Assembly: GCF_001723055.1 (NCBI RefSeq)
Contig: NZ_MDCR01000005.1
Coordinates: forward strand, 1 to 54,579
Source: Streptomyces niveus
Lineage (GTDB): Bacteria > Actinomycetota > Actinomycetes > Streptomycetales > Streptomycetaceae
DNA: 54,579 nucleotides
Direction: 5' to 3'
The notes below the pieces were generated by a model that saw only the letters and a program-made list of their open reading frames with translations, was not told the origin of the DNA and searched no databases. Made by a program: the position numbers and the translations under genes. How positions within the stretch are numbered: the first letter of the stretch is position 1; each line of letters starts with the position of its first letter. This document shows positions 8,625-15,250 of this stretch, piece after piece.

Positions 8625-8645
8625 GATGCCACATGGATGCCACAT
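8625..8645. repeat. Tandem 10-bp direct repeat near attL
   Basis: GATGCCACAT occurs at 8625-8634 and again at 8636-8645, an 11-bp period (one helical turn), about 70 bp from the tRNA end. This arrangement resembles the arm-type sites bound by the N-terminal domain of tyrosine integrases. That function is an inference. Confidence 0.5.
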
Positions 8646-8822
8646 CCCCCTGAGAATCGGCCTGTTGGGAGATATTCAGCTCACCCGTTCGGGGGAGTGG
8701 ACCAGCGGCGTGACGCACGTAGAGTGCTGTGCATGGGAGGGGCAGGTGTGTCTCCCCGCACACGCCTGACACGCGCCTCCCGCATTCTGCGGACGCCCGG
8801 CGGGGAGGCCGGCGCCGCAGGC

Positions 8823-8853
8823 GAAAGCCCCCGCGAGATCTGCGGGGGCTTTC
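8823..8853. terminator. Strong intrinsic hairpin
   Basis: A perfect 12-bp stem GAAAGCCCCCGC/GCGGGGGCTTTC with a 7-nt loop. The T-run within the 3' arm and the A-run within the 5' arm make it usable in both directions. It may insulate the tRNA/att region from phage transcription. Confidence 0.75.
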
Positions 8854-8869
8854 TGATGCCCAAAGTAGA

Positions 8870-8899
8870 CCGCCCCGCACCTGGATGGGCGCGGGGCGG
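8870..8899. terminator. GC-rich hairpin, possible terminator
   Basis: CCGCCCCGC/GCGGGGCGG (9 bp, 12-nt loop) with no T tract. It stands just after the stronger hairpin at 8823-8853, so it may be a second insulator or a protein-binding structure. Confidence 0.45.
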
Positions 8900-9027
8900 G
8901 GCACCTTGACGGAGTCATGGCGCCTAACGACCGGATCCGGTGGACACGCGTACGCCGGATGGTCGCTCCTGTGCCGCCTGTGTCGGCGGCAGTTCGAGGA
9001 TGGGTGCTGGATGCACCGATTGGGAAG

Positions 9028-9045
9028 TGCACTGTTAACAGTGCA
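9028..9045. promoter_or_regulatory. Perfect 18-bp palindromic operator before XRE regulator
   Basis: TGCACTGTTAACAGTGCA is a perfect palindrome 33 bp before the GTG start of the XRE gene. A plausible -35 (TTGGGA, 9020) and -10 (TACATT, 9046) flank it, though the spacing is long. A repressor bound here would block the promoter, which suggests autoregulation by the downstream helix-turn-helix protein. That binding is inferred. Confidence 0.7.
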
Positions 9046-9078
9046 TACATTTGATCATGGACTCGCAACGGTGGGCAG

Positions 9079-9315
9079 GTGCCTGCACCGCCGCGACCCG
9101 ACCGCCTACCGAGGCGCCGCGCCATCGGCGAGCAGATCCGCACCGCCCGCCGCCGTGCGGGCTTCAGCCAGATGACCGTCGCCGAGCGCGTGGGCATCAG
9201 CCTCGACAACTACGGGCGGATCGAACGCGGCCAGGCATCCCCGACGCTCGACGTGCTCCTCGGCGTCGCCGACGCCCTCAGCGTGCCGCTGTCCGAACTG
9301 GTCCGCGAGGAGTAG
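9079..9315 (+). CDS. XRE-family helix-turn-helix repressor
   Basis: 78 aa from GTG 9079. The single domain is an XRE/Cro-CI helix-turn-helix: IGEQIRTARRRAGFSQMTVAERVG, then ISLDNYGRIERGQASPTLDVLLGVADAL. There is no C-terminal oligomerisation or cleavage domain, so this is the minimal Cro-like form. It follows a perfect palindrome and is the first gene of the element beside attL. It may be a lysogeny or immunity regulator or a control protein for neighbouring genes; it shows no restriction partner. The weak GGTGGGCAG upstream supports this start. Confidence 0.85.
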   Translation: MPAPPRPDRLPRRRAIGEQIRTARRRAGFSQMTVAERVGISLDNYGRIERGQASPTLDVLLGVADALSVPLSELVREE

Positions 9316-9316
9316 A

Positions 9317-9352
9317 GCCCCGGCCAGCGACGGGGGAGACACCGGCCGGGGC
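9317..9352. terminator. Bidirectional terminator
   Basis: A perfect 9-bp stem, GCCCCGGCC/GGCCGGGGC, between the convergent XRE gene (ends 9315) and the 57-aa gene (ends 9358). Its position suits both directions. Confidence 0.7.
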
Positions 9353-9357
9353 AGTCT

Positions 9358-9531
9358 TCAGCGGGGCACGGTGACCGGCGTCATCGTCGCCGGGTCCACG
9401 AACACCACGAACGGGTCCCCGTACGGCCGGTCTTTCATCAGCCCGTGCCGCTTCCGTGGCGCGGGCGCTGCCGCCTTCTCCGCCTGGTACCGGGCGGCCA
9501 CGGTCACGTACCGCGGGTCTGTCCACTCCAT
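9358..9531 (-). CDS. Small protein of unknown function
   Basis: 57 aa from ATG 9531, preceded by GAGAGGTG at good spacing. It starts MEWTDPRYVTVAARYQAEKAA and ends in a hydrophobic/Thr-rich stretch (PFVVFVDPATMTPVTVPR). No recognised domain. It is last in the minus-strand set of small genes 10773-9358 and converges with the XRE gene. The longer in-frame extension upstream is Arg/Pro-rich and looks non-coding. Confidence 0.6.
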   Translation of the reverse strand: MEWTDPRYVTVAARYQAEKAAAPAPRKRHGLMKDRPYGDPFVVFVDPATMTPVTVPR

Positions 9532-9595
9532 CGGATCACCTCTCTCGGTTTCCCAACGACGGTACGGACGCCGGGCAACGACGTAATCGGAACGG

Positions 9596-10102
9596 TCAGT
9601 TCGGTCCGCTCGGCCCGTCACCTTCACCGCTGCCGGTGCAACTGCCCTCGGGGCCGCCTGGTGAGTGCTGGCACGATGCGGCCACGGGGATGGTCGTGTC
9701 GGTGGGGCCTGCCCACAGCTTCGGGTCGGGTACGTATCCGGCACCCTCGATGGCGGTCTGCGTGAGGAGAAGGGCGTCCACATCGCGTCGGCCTGGGTCC
9801 GGCGCCTCGGGGACGTGGTGCACGAAGTAGCCGAGCCTGGACGCGAGGTTGGCCTTCACGCGGGTGTGGAGGATCAGGGCGTGCCATCCCTCGTCCACGA
9901 CGCGGCTAGGCGTCAGGCGCAGGGTCGGGGACGCGGCGCACGCGGCTTCGAACTTCACGGCCTCCAGCACGATGCGCTCCGCCAGCTCGACGGCCGTGCC
10001 GGGGTTGCTGAGCTGCACGGTGGTGGTGACGGCCGCCAACTCCTCGGCGGTCAGCAAGTCGCGAACGTCTCGCGCCACGGGCGCCATGACGGTGATACTC
10101 AA
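9596..10102 (-). CDS. Protein with GRDP-like motif (DEGWHALILHT)
   Basis: 168 aa, TTG start at 10102 behind GAGGCAGG; an in-frame ATG follows five codons later. The central motif VVDEGWHALILHT, then LGYFVHHVPEAPDPG, resembles the conserved D-x-x-WH-x-H core of the glycine-rich-domain-containing (GRDP-like) family, whose molecular function is not settled. The C-terminal 35 residues are low-complexity (Gly/Ser/Pro). Such genes occur in Streptomyces and its phages beside regulators. Assignment is by motif only. Confidence 0.65.
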   Translation of the reverse strand: MSITVMAPVARDVRDLLTAEELAAVTTTVQLSNPGTAVELAERIVLEAVKFEAACAASPTLRLTPSRVVDEGWHALILHTRVKANLASRLGYFVHHVPEAPDPGRRDVDALLLTQTAIEGAGYVPDPKLWAGPTDTTIPVAASCQHSPGGPEGSCTGSGEGDGPSGPN

Positions 10103-10154
10103 GGGGTCCTGCCTCTCTGTGATGGATGGGTGGGTACCGCCCTGGTCGGGGTTT

Positions 10155-10177
10155 CCTGGCCGGAGTCGTCGGCCAGG
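10155..10177 (-). terminator. Hairpin between small genes
   Basis: CCTGGCCG/CGGCCAGG (8 bp, 7-nt loop), nested inside a weaker outer pairing CCGCCCTGG (10137)/CCAGGGCGG (10173). It follows the stop of the 10370-10185 gene on the minus strand. Confidence 0.5.
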
Positions 10178-10184
10178 GCGGGGG

Positions 10185-10370
10185 TCAGTGGGGGCGCGCG
10201 CCGTCGGCGGGCAGGAGTTCGTACCGGGCAGGCCGCGACGGGTAGACGTGGCCGAGGTCTTCGGGCGTGATCGGCAGGCCGTGGAACAGCAGCGTGACTC
10301 CGTGCTCGGGGCAGTACGCGCCCTCGTCGTCCTCGCTTGGGAAGTCGTGGGTTCCGCTGATGCACATCAC
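10185..10370 (-). CDS. Small Cys/His-containing protein
   Basis: 61 aa. The GTG at 10370 and the ATG at 10367 are both possible starts; both overlap the end of the upstream gene. Residues CISGTHDFPSEDDEGAYCPEHGVTLLF carry Cys and His spaced like a small zinc-binding fold, suggesting a compact treble-clef or zinc-ribbon peptide. No known family is recognised. Third gene of a coupled trio (10773 to 10185). Confidence 0.6.
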   Translation of the reverse strand: MMCISGTHDFPSEDDEGAYCPEHGVTLLFHGLPITPEDLGHVYPSRPARYELLPADGARPH

Positions 10371-10546
10371 GGGCGCGCTCCCGACGCCAGGCGGGCGACA
10401 GCTTGTGCGTTCGCGGCCAGCAGCTCGTAGTCGGCCGGCCCGAGGACAAGGGGGCGCAGGCGCTCGCCCGGCCAGTACGGGCCTCGGTTGTACCAGTCGG
10501 GATCGCGCGGGTCCGGGGGTGCGCTGGGGGCGCCGCGCCCGGTCAC
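10367..10546 (-). CDS. Small hypothetical protein (59 aa)
   Basis: GTG start at 10546 in a GTGA overlap with the upstream gene, and a stop that overlaps the next start. The product contains DPDWYNRGPYWPGERLRPLVLGPADYELL, which has a normal amino-acid composition, unlike shadow frames. No recognised domain. The overlaps at both ends are the main evidence that it is translated. Confidence 0.6.
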   Translation of the reverse strand: MTGRGAPSAPPDPRDPDWYNRGPYWPGERLRPLVLGPADYELLAANAQAVARLASGARP

Positions 10547-10773
10547 GGGGCTGCCGTCCGTGCGGCGATGCTCGCCGACCGCGTCTCGTGCAGCCGGGCC
10601 TTAAGGGCGCCGACGTCGTAGCAGTCGATGCCCCGGCGGCGGCAGGCGTAGCAGTCCTTCACGTGGTCCATGAACGCCCGGTGCGCCGCTGTGTATGCAG
10701 CGGTCAGATCGGCTGCGGCGGTGTCCTGTTCGCGTTCCTGCGAGGCGTGCGGCGGTGGCTTATCGTCTGCCAT
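10543..10773 (-). CDS. Small hypothetical protein with CxxC (76 aa)
   Basis: ATG 10773 behind AGGGAG. After a charged N-terminus (MADDKPPPHASQEREQD) comes an alpha-helical stretch and a KDCYACRRRGIDCYDV cysteine cluster, a possible metal-binding knuckle. A similar YxCRRRG-type motif occurs in other small Streptomyces phage proteins. First gene of the trio; divergent from the HTH/TPR regulator at 10913. Confidence 0.65.
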   Translation of the reverse strand: MADDKPPPHASQEREQDTAAADLTAAYTAAHRAFMDHVKDCYACRRRGIDCYDVGALKARLHETRSASIAARTAAP

Positions 10774-10912
10774 GTCGGGGCTCCCTGCTGAGCGTCGGCC
10801 ATACCCCGGACCGGTGACGCGGTCGCGGGGACCTACGTTCCGCCACGTTTCCGTCACCACGCGTTCGTGCACAGCGGCCCCGCGTAGGCCCGGTGTAGCC
10901 CACACTGGCCGT

Positions 10913-12103
10913 ATGCGCGGTGAGACTGTGGCCCACATGATCAAGCGGCTGAGGCAGGCCAAGGGGTGGAGCCAGCCCCGCCTGGCCGCCGAGATGTGCC
11001 GCGCGGCGGGACTGCCCCCGGAATCCCTCACCCGGCAGGACGTCTACCGGTACGAGGCGGGGAAACGCACGCCGCGCGACTGGTTGCCCGCGCTCGCCCT
11101 GGCCCTCGGGGTACCGCTCGCCGAGTTCGAGGCAGCCCTGGCACCGCAGAAAGAACAGCCCGCCACGGTGGCCGACTTCCTACCCGAAGGCGACCCGCTC
11201 GCCCCGCTGAAGACCCGACAGGGCAGACGCGTCGGGACGGTCGACGTCACCGACCTCGCCGGCAGGATCCACGGCCTGCGCCTGGCCGACGACGTCATGG
11301 CAGGGGGCGACCTCATCGCCCCGGCCCTGCGGGAGCTGCGGTCCGCAGTCAAGCTCTACCGCGAAGGCGCCCACACCGAGGAGATCGGGCGCGCGCTGCT
11401 CGCACAGATCGGCGAACTCGCCCAGATCGCCGGATGGATCGCGGCGGACGCCGGCCAGCAGGACGAAGCAGAGCGCATCTACCGACTCGGCCTGAGCGCC
11501 GCGCAGCAAGCCGAAGACGTAACCGGCGTGGGCAACCTGTCGGGGTCGCTGGCCTACATGTGGGCCAACAACGGGCAGGCGGACAAGGCTGTCGAGCTGG
11601 CGCGGGCGGGCCTGTCGGACGATGCCCCGCCAAAGGCGCGGGCCCTGCACTGGGACCGTGTGGCATGGGCGCACACGCAGGCCAACGAGGCGAAGCCAGC
11701 GATCCGCGCACTCGGTGAGGCGCGCGATGCGTTGGGGCAGGATCACGGCGACAACCCGCCGTTTCTGTACTGGGTCTCGCAGGACGAACTCACCATCATG
11801 GAAGCGCGGGTCTACACCGAGCTGCACCGCCCGCTTCGGGCAGTTCCGATCCTGACCGAGGTGCTGGCTCGGTACGACGCCACCAGGGCACGCGAGTTGG
11901 CCTTGTACCTGTCGTGGCTGGCGGTGGCCTACGCGGACGCCAACGAGCCGGAAGAGGCCGCCGCGACGGCGCAGCGCGTCATCTCGATGGCGGCCGACGT
12001 GGCGAGCGACCGTACGGCGGCGCGCGTCAGCGCCGTGCTGGACCGGCTGCGAGAGTACGACGGCGTCCCCGAGGTGCGGGCGGTCCTCGACGGCGCTGCT
12101 TGA
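10913..12103 (+). CDS. XRE/HTH regulator with C-terminal TPR-like repeats
   Basis: 396 aa from ATG 10913, with almost no leader. Residues 5-60 form an XRE-type helix-turn-helix (VAHMIKRLRQAKGWSQPRLAAEMC, then QDVYRYEAGKRTPRDWLPALALAL). From about residue 150 to the end it is Ala/Leu-rich and helical, with tetratricopeptide-like units such as GQQDEAERIYRLGLSAAQQAED and GQADKAVELARAGL. This layout is common in Streptomyces regulators, where the repeats may bind a peptide or protein signal. The much longer upstream frame is not supported. Confidence 0.85.
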   Translation: MRGETVAHMIKRLRQAKGWSQPRLAAEMCRAAGLPPESLTRQDVYRYEAGKRTPRDWLPALALALGVPLAEFEAALAPQKEQPATVADFLPEGDPLAPLKTRQGRRVGTVDVTDLAGRIHGLRLADDVMAGGDLIAPALRELRSAVKLYREGAHTEEIGRALLAQIGELAQIAGWIAADAGQQDEAERIYRLGLSAAQQAEDVTGVGNLSGSLAYMWANNGQADKAVELARAGLSDDAPPKARALHWDRVAWAHTQANEAKPAIRALGEARDALGQDHGDNPPFLYWVSQDELTIMEARVYTELHRPLRAVPILTEVLARYDATRARELALYLSWLAVAYADANEPEEAAATAQRVISMAADVASDRTAARVSAVLDRLREYDGVPEVRAVLDGAA

Positions 12104-12141
12104 CCCCGAACGCTCGAAGGCAGGAGGGGGCGCAGCGCTGT

Positions 12142-12543
12142 TCAGGCGGCGGTGAGGATGGCGTAGCCGTCGCCGTAGTACGCGGCGTCATCCCGGGCGA
12201 TCTCCCGGCCGATCACGGCGGCCGGCACACGCGCGGCGGGGGCGGCGACGCGGGGCTGTCCGTCGGCGGCGGCCGGGCGGGGCACCAGGTAGGCGGTGCG
12301 GTGGACCGTGTACGCGCTGATGCGGTCGAGGCGCCAGGTGCGGGACTCGCCGGTCTCGCGGTCCATGGCCTTGAGGACGATGTCTCCGGCCTTCGTGGTG
12401 TGGATGTCGTAGATCTCGATGGTGCGGAGGGTCTCGGTGCCGTCGGCCTTGGTGTAGGTGATGGTGACGGGGTGCTGGCGGTCGGCGGCGGTGTAGAGGT
12501 CGGCGAGGGTCTTGGTGGTGGTCTGCTTCGCCGTGGCCTTCAT
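12142..12543 (-). CDS. WYL-like domain protein
   Basis: 133 aa from ATG 12543, behind AAGGGG at 8 nt. Residues 12-80 match a WYL-type Sm-like beta fold: PVTITYTKADGTETLRTIEIYDI, then GDIVLKAMDRETGESRTWRLDRISAYTV. No helix-turn-helix accompanies it, so this is a stand-alone WYL protein that may sense a ligand or nucleic acid, or act with a partner. It is divergent from the ribbon-helix-helix gene and shares the 12-bp inverted-repeat region. Confidence 0.75.
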   Translation of the reverse strand: MKATAKQTTTKTLADLYTAADRQHPVTITYTKADGTETLRTIEIYDIHTTKAGDIVLKAMDRETGESRTWRLDRISAYTVHRTAYLVPRPAAADGQPRVAAPAARVPAAVIGREIARDDAAYYGDGYAILTAA

Positions 12544-12564
12544 GGTGTCCCCTTTGCCGTTACC

Positions 12565-12602
12565 GTGTACCCACACAGTAGTCATGAACCGTGTGGGTAC
12601 AC
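12565..12602. promoter_or_regulatory. 12-bp inverted-repeat operator between divergent genes
   Basis: GTGTACCCACAC (12565-12576) and its exact reverse complement GTGTGGGTACAC (12591-12602) lie between the WYL-like and RHH genes. A third, imperfect copy, GTGTGGGAACAT, is at 12625-12636 and includes the RHH start codon. Each arm is nearly palindromic itself (GTGTNCCCACAC). The arrangement suggests cooperative repressor binding that controls both genes. Confidence 0.75.
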
Positions 12603-12634
12603 AAGAGGTTGCGGCGGGGAATCCGTGTGGGAAC

Positions 12635-12895
12635 ATGGAACGCATGGCAGCCGACCCGACCGATCACACCTTCAGCACCAAGTTCCGCATCCCCCGCGGC
12701 CTCTGGGACGCCTACGGACGGGTCACAGCCCGGCTCGACACCGACCGCAGCGCCGACCTCCTCGACTACGTGCGCGCCATGGTCGAACAGCACGGCGACG
12801 CGCAAGACCGCGCCGACCTCGCCGCCGCTGACCAGGAGTTGGCCGCGCGCCGCGCGCGCAAAGGCGGCCGGCCCAAGAAGGAGCCCACGCTGTGA
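12635..12895 (+). CDS. Ribbon-helix-helix-type DNA-binding protein
   Basis: 86 aa from ATG 12635, essentially leaderless or overlapping an operator copy. Residues 8-50 (DHTFSTKFRIPRGLWDAYG, then LDTDRSADLLDYVRAMVEQHG) resemble the beta-strand plus two helices of Arc/CopG-type dimers. A basic tail (ARRARKGGRPKKEP) may contact DNA. Likely autorepressor using the inverted repeats upstream. The 3' end overlaps the next gene by 4 bp (GTGA). Confidence 0.75.
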   Translation: MERMAADPTDHTFSTKFRIPRGLWDAYGRVTARLDTDRSADLLDYVRAMVEQHGDAQDRADLAAADQELAARRARKGGRPKKEPTL

Positions 12896-13287
12896 GCGAC
12901 GAGCACACTCTCGAACACCTCTACGTCGTCTTCTACGACAACGCCCAGGGCCTCGGCCTCTGCGGCTGCGGCAACCCCGAAGCGACCTACGACCTCGTCC
13001 GAGACCTTCTCGGCCTCGCACCCCTCTACGAGGAAGGCCGGTGGCAGACCGCCGAAGCGCTGACCGGGAACATCCCCGGCGCCAGCCACATCGTCCTCGG
13101 GGCAATGGAGCGGGCCGAACTCATCGAGCACGGTTCGAGCCTGCGTGGTGCGTGGCTGACGCCGAAGGGCGAGTGGTGCCTGGCCGCAATGCGAGCAGCG
13201 GAGTTCGGCGACTTCGACCAGCAGGGCTACCCGCACAACGGGGAGCGTTGCACGGACGGCTGCTGGAGAGTCCCAACCAGCGCCTGA
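12892..13287 (+). CDS. Hypothetical protein with wHTH-like segment
   Basis: 131 aa, GTG start coupled to the RHH gene. The N-terminus has a cysteine cluster (LGLCGCGNPEATYDLV); the middle, ASHIVLGAMERAELIEHGSSLRGAWLTPKGEWCL, could be a winged-helix (helix, wing, LTPKG pattern seen in MarR/PadR folds). Similar proteins with the CGCGxP motif occur in Streptomyces phages. Function unknown; it may act with the RHH repressor. Confidence 0.7.
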   Translation: MSDEHTLEHLYVVFYDNAQGLGLCGCGNPEATYDLVRDLLGLAPLYEEGRWQTAEALTGNIPGASHIVLGAMERAELIEHGSSLRGAWLTPKGEWCLAAMRAAEFGDFDQQGYPHNGERCTDGCWRVPTSA

Positions 13288-13302
13288 CCCCGAACGCGAC
13301 GA

Positions 13303-13330
13303 AGCCCCCACCTAACCTCGGGCGGGGGCT
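13303..13330. terminator. Terminator after RHH operon
   Basis: AGCCCCC/GGGGGCT (7 bp, 14-nt loop), flanked by AA on the left. It separates the plus-strand regulators (ending 13287) from the convergent late operon (ending 13352) and suits both directions. Confidence 0.6.
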
Positions 13331-13351
13331 GAATCGTGAGCGGCCACCAGG

Positions 13352-13762
13352 TCAGTACGCCCCGGTTGCCCGCAACTCCTCCACCACCTGATCCCTCATC
13401 TCCGGACAGTACGACTCCGTACCCAGCACGATCAGCTCCTGCGCATCCGGCTTCGCTGTACCCCAGTCCTGCCCGATCGGGTAGTACGTCGGATCGTCCA
13501 GCAGGTACGCCACGCTGTGCCCCGCCTCCAGCTCGCCGCACCACAATGGAGGGAACGTCACCAGCTCGTCATCCGTCGGCCCGGTGTCCTCCCAGCTCGC
13601 AAACGCGGCAGCTTCCACGGCGGCCAGGAACTCGGTGTCCGGGTCCGGTGCCGGCGCGGACGACTCGGCAGGCGGTTTCGCGTCGTCGCCCCCGTCGTCG
13701 GAGCAGGCGGTGAGCGCGCCGAGCAGCAGAACGGCCGCTATCGCGGCGGTGGTTGTACGCAT
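13352..13762 (-). CDS. Secreted lipoprotein encoded by the prophage
   Basis: 136 aa from ATG 13762 behind GGGGGGA. The signal peptide TTTAAIAAVLLLGALTACSD contains the lipobox LTAC, with Cys20 as lipidation site. The mature part is acidic and starts with a Ser/Pro/Asp linker. No known domain. Last gene of the late region, downstream of lysis genes: a common place for lysogenic-conversion genes (superinfection exclusion or surface change). That role is an inference. Confidence 0.75.
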   Translation of the reverse strand: MRTTTAAIAAVLLLGALTACSDDGGDDAKPPAESSAPAPDPDTEFLAAVEAAAFASWEDTGPTDDELVTFPPLWCGELEAGHSVAYLLDDPTYYPIGQDWGTAKPDAQELIVLGTESYCPEMRDQVVEELRATGAY

Positions 13763-13845
13763 GGTCCCCCCAAGGGCGCGGATCGTGAGGAGCATCATCC
13801 GGCCCGTGAGCATTTCGTGGAAGCCATGTGACGAAAGAGTGACCC

Positions 13846-14472
13846 TTACGGGTACTGGCGGCGGAACGGATCCATCGCCACCGACGACGGCCCCGGCGAC
13901 GGCCCCGGGCCCGGCGCACTGTCCCGCCGGCACACCAGCGCGTCAGGGTCGTCGAGCGGGGGCTGGAGCGAGTAGCCGGCTGGGCACGTCTGGCCGTCGC
14001 GCCCGTCCTTGCCGTTCGCGCCGTCCGCACCGGGAGGCCCGGCGGGGCCCGGTGCACCCTGCGGCCCGGCGGGGCCAGGCTCGCCCACCACCGTCGCCCC
14101 GTCCTGGCCGGGAGTTCCCGGCTCCCCAGGCTTGCCAGTGCCGTCCTCCCCGTCGACACCGGGGTCACCCTCCGGTCCGGTCGGCCCAGTTGGCCCCTGG
14201 ACGCCCTGCTCCCCGGCAGGACCGCGCGGCCCGGCCGCGCCCACACCAGGCTCGCCCCGGCTTCCCGGTGGCCCTGCGACGGGCTTCGCACCGAGGCGCT
14301 GCACCTGCGCCGCGAGCTGATCCCGCGCGGCGTTCGCCGTACGCAGATCACCCGACAGCCCCTGCACCAGGATCACGATCGCCGCGAACCCGCCGAGGAC
14401 GAGCACGAACAGCAGCGCGAAGCCCAAGTCCGCCCGTCGGCGGCGGGTCGTCGTGCTCATGTGGCGCCTCAT
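13846..14472 (-). CDS. Membrane-anchored collagen-like protein
   Basis: 208 aa, ATG in an ATGA overlap with the upstream gene. A cytoplasmic basic segment ([11 protein letters not shown]), one transmembrane helix ([21 protein letters not shown]), a short coiled stretch ([13 protein letters not shown]), then about 30 Gly-X-Y triplets (from GPPGSRGEP through GKDGRDGQ, with two or three interruptions), and a C-terminal Cys-containing part ([11 protein letters not shown]). The triplets should form a collagen-type triple helix. Collagen-like proteins are known in phages as fibres or spikes; a transmembrane anchor is less usual. Confidence 0.85.
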   Translation of the reverse strand: MRRHMSTTTRRRRADLGFALLFVLVLGGFAAIVILVQGLSGDLRTANAARDQLAAQVQRLGAKPVAGPPGSRGEPGVGAAGPRGPAGEQGVQGPTGPTGPEGDPGVDGEDGTGKPGEPGTPGQDGATVVGEPGPAGPQGAPGPAGPPGADGANGKDGRDGQTCPAGYSLQPPLDDPDALVCRRDSAPGPGPSPGPSSVAMDPFRRQYP

Positions 14473-14816
14473 GCCGTAGCCCCCTGGGCGGAAAGGTAGA
14501 GAGTGAGGAGCAGCATCAGCACCGGGGCGATCAGCGCGGAGAACAAGATCCGGCGGTCGGCCGCGCGCCGGTCGGCTGCCTTCTGCTCGGCCTCCCGCCG
14601 GTCCCTGTCCTCCTGATCGCGGGCGCTCTCGATCGCCTTGACGCGCTCGACGATCTGCCGGAGCGCTTCGTCGCGGGCCTGCTGCTCCAGTGAGTACCGC
14701 TCCATCGACACCTTGCTGTCGAGGCGTGTGCCCAGCTCCCGGAAGTCCTCCTTCAGATCCGCGCGCACGTCTTCCAGGCGGCGCATCACCTCGCCGAGAG
14801 TCGGGTCTTCAGGCAC
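14469..14816 (-). CDS. Coiled-coil protein with C-terminal membrane helix (lysis-associated)
   Basis: 115 aa. A long charged helix ([26 protein letters not shown], then [28 protein letters not shown]) precedes one C-terminal hydrophobic helix ([21 protein letters not shown]). This matches the DUF1515/holin-accessory style of tail-anchored proteins found in phage lysis cassettes. It may be a second holin, an antiholin or a spanin-like factor. Located between the holin-like gene and the collagen-like gene. Confidence 0.7.
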   Translation of the reverse strand: MPEDPTLGEVMRRLEDVRADLKEDFRELGTRLDSKVSMERYSLEQQARDEALRQIVERVKAIESARDQEDRDRREAEQKAADRRAADRRILFSALIAPVLMLLLTLYLSAQGATA

Positions 14817-14848
14817 GTGCGGCTCCTCGCTGGTCGATCAGATTCAGG

Positions 14849-15235
14849 TCAGGCGCTGGCAGGCTCGGCCGGCCGGTTCACCGGGCTCGACTGCTCCAGC
14901 CGGTGCGACGACACCGGGGCCGTCACCTCGCGGTGGATCAGCAGCGCCACGGCGCCTTCCACGGCGAGCATCCACAGCGACTGCGTCTCGGCGGACATGT
15001 TCAGCCCGAAGGCGAGGAAGAGGGCGAGGACGCCCTGCGCGAGGTTCACGATCGACGCGGCGACGGCGCCGGTGCGCAGGACGATGGCGGTGGCGACGGC
15101 GACGATGAGGGAGAGGACGGCCATGATGGCGCCCTGCTCTTCTCCGGTGACGTCGAGGCCGTAGGCGGCGCTGAGTTTGAGGGTGATGGCGATGAACGCG
15201 AGGACGTAGACGGGCTCTCTGCCGAAGATCTTCAT
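14849..15235 (-). CDS. Putative holin
   Basis: 128 aa from ATG 15235. Three predicted hydrophobic segments: PVYVLAFIAITLKLSAAYGL, then EEQGAIMAVLSLIVAVATAIVL, then SIVNLAQGVLALFLAFGL, plus a weak fourth. The charged tail (HREVTAPVSSHRLEQSS) is typical of holins. It lies one gene from the amidase endolysin. Size, topology and position support a class I type holin, though sequence families differ widely. Confidence 0.75.
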   Translation of the reverse strand: MKIFGREPVYVLAFIAITLKLSAAYGLDVTGEEQGAIMAVLSLIVAVATAIVLRTGAVAASIVNLAQGVLALFLAFGLNMSAETQSLWMLAVEGAVALLIHREVTAPVSSHRLEQSSPVNRPAEPASA

Positions 15236-15250
15236 GGTGGTGGTGTCCGT

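Larger units (their letters stand above)
8555..9027. other. Non-coding junction region between tRNA and first phage gene
   Basis: No convincing protein gene. It holds three hairpins (8582-8613, 8823-8853, 8870-8899) and a tandem 10-bp repeat at 8625-8645. A possible 45-codon reading frame begins at ATG 8917 behind GGAG and runs to 9054, through the palindromic operator. Its product resembles nothing I recognise, so it is not called as a gene. In tyrosine-integrase elements this position next to attL often carries integrase arm-binding sites. Confidence 0.6.

Noticed and set aside
8491..8904. 137-codon minus-strand frame over the tRNA and junction
   Set aside because: It crosses the tRNA and terminators; composition not protein-like.
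8555..9050. Remnant of an integrase gene next to attL
   Set aside because: No HxxR/Tyr motif or serine-recombinase motif found in any frame.
8917..9054. 45-codon plus-strand frame starting behind GGAG
   Set aside because: It ends inside the palindromic operator and resembles no known product; evidence too weak to call a gene.
13990..14280. Repetitive DNA read as a possible CRISPR-like array
   Set aside because: Repeats are irregular 9-base units explained by Gly-X-Y codons; no constant repeat or spacers. No CRISPR array was seen anywhere in the window.
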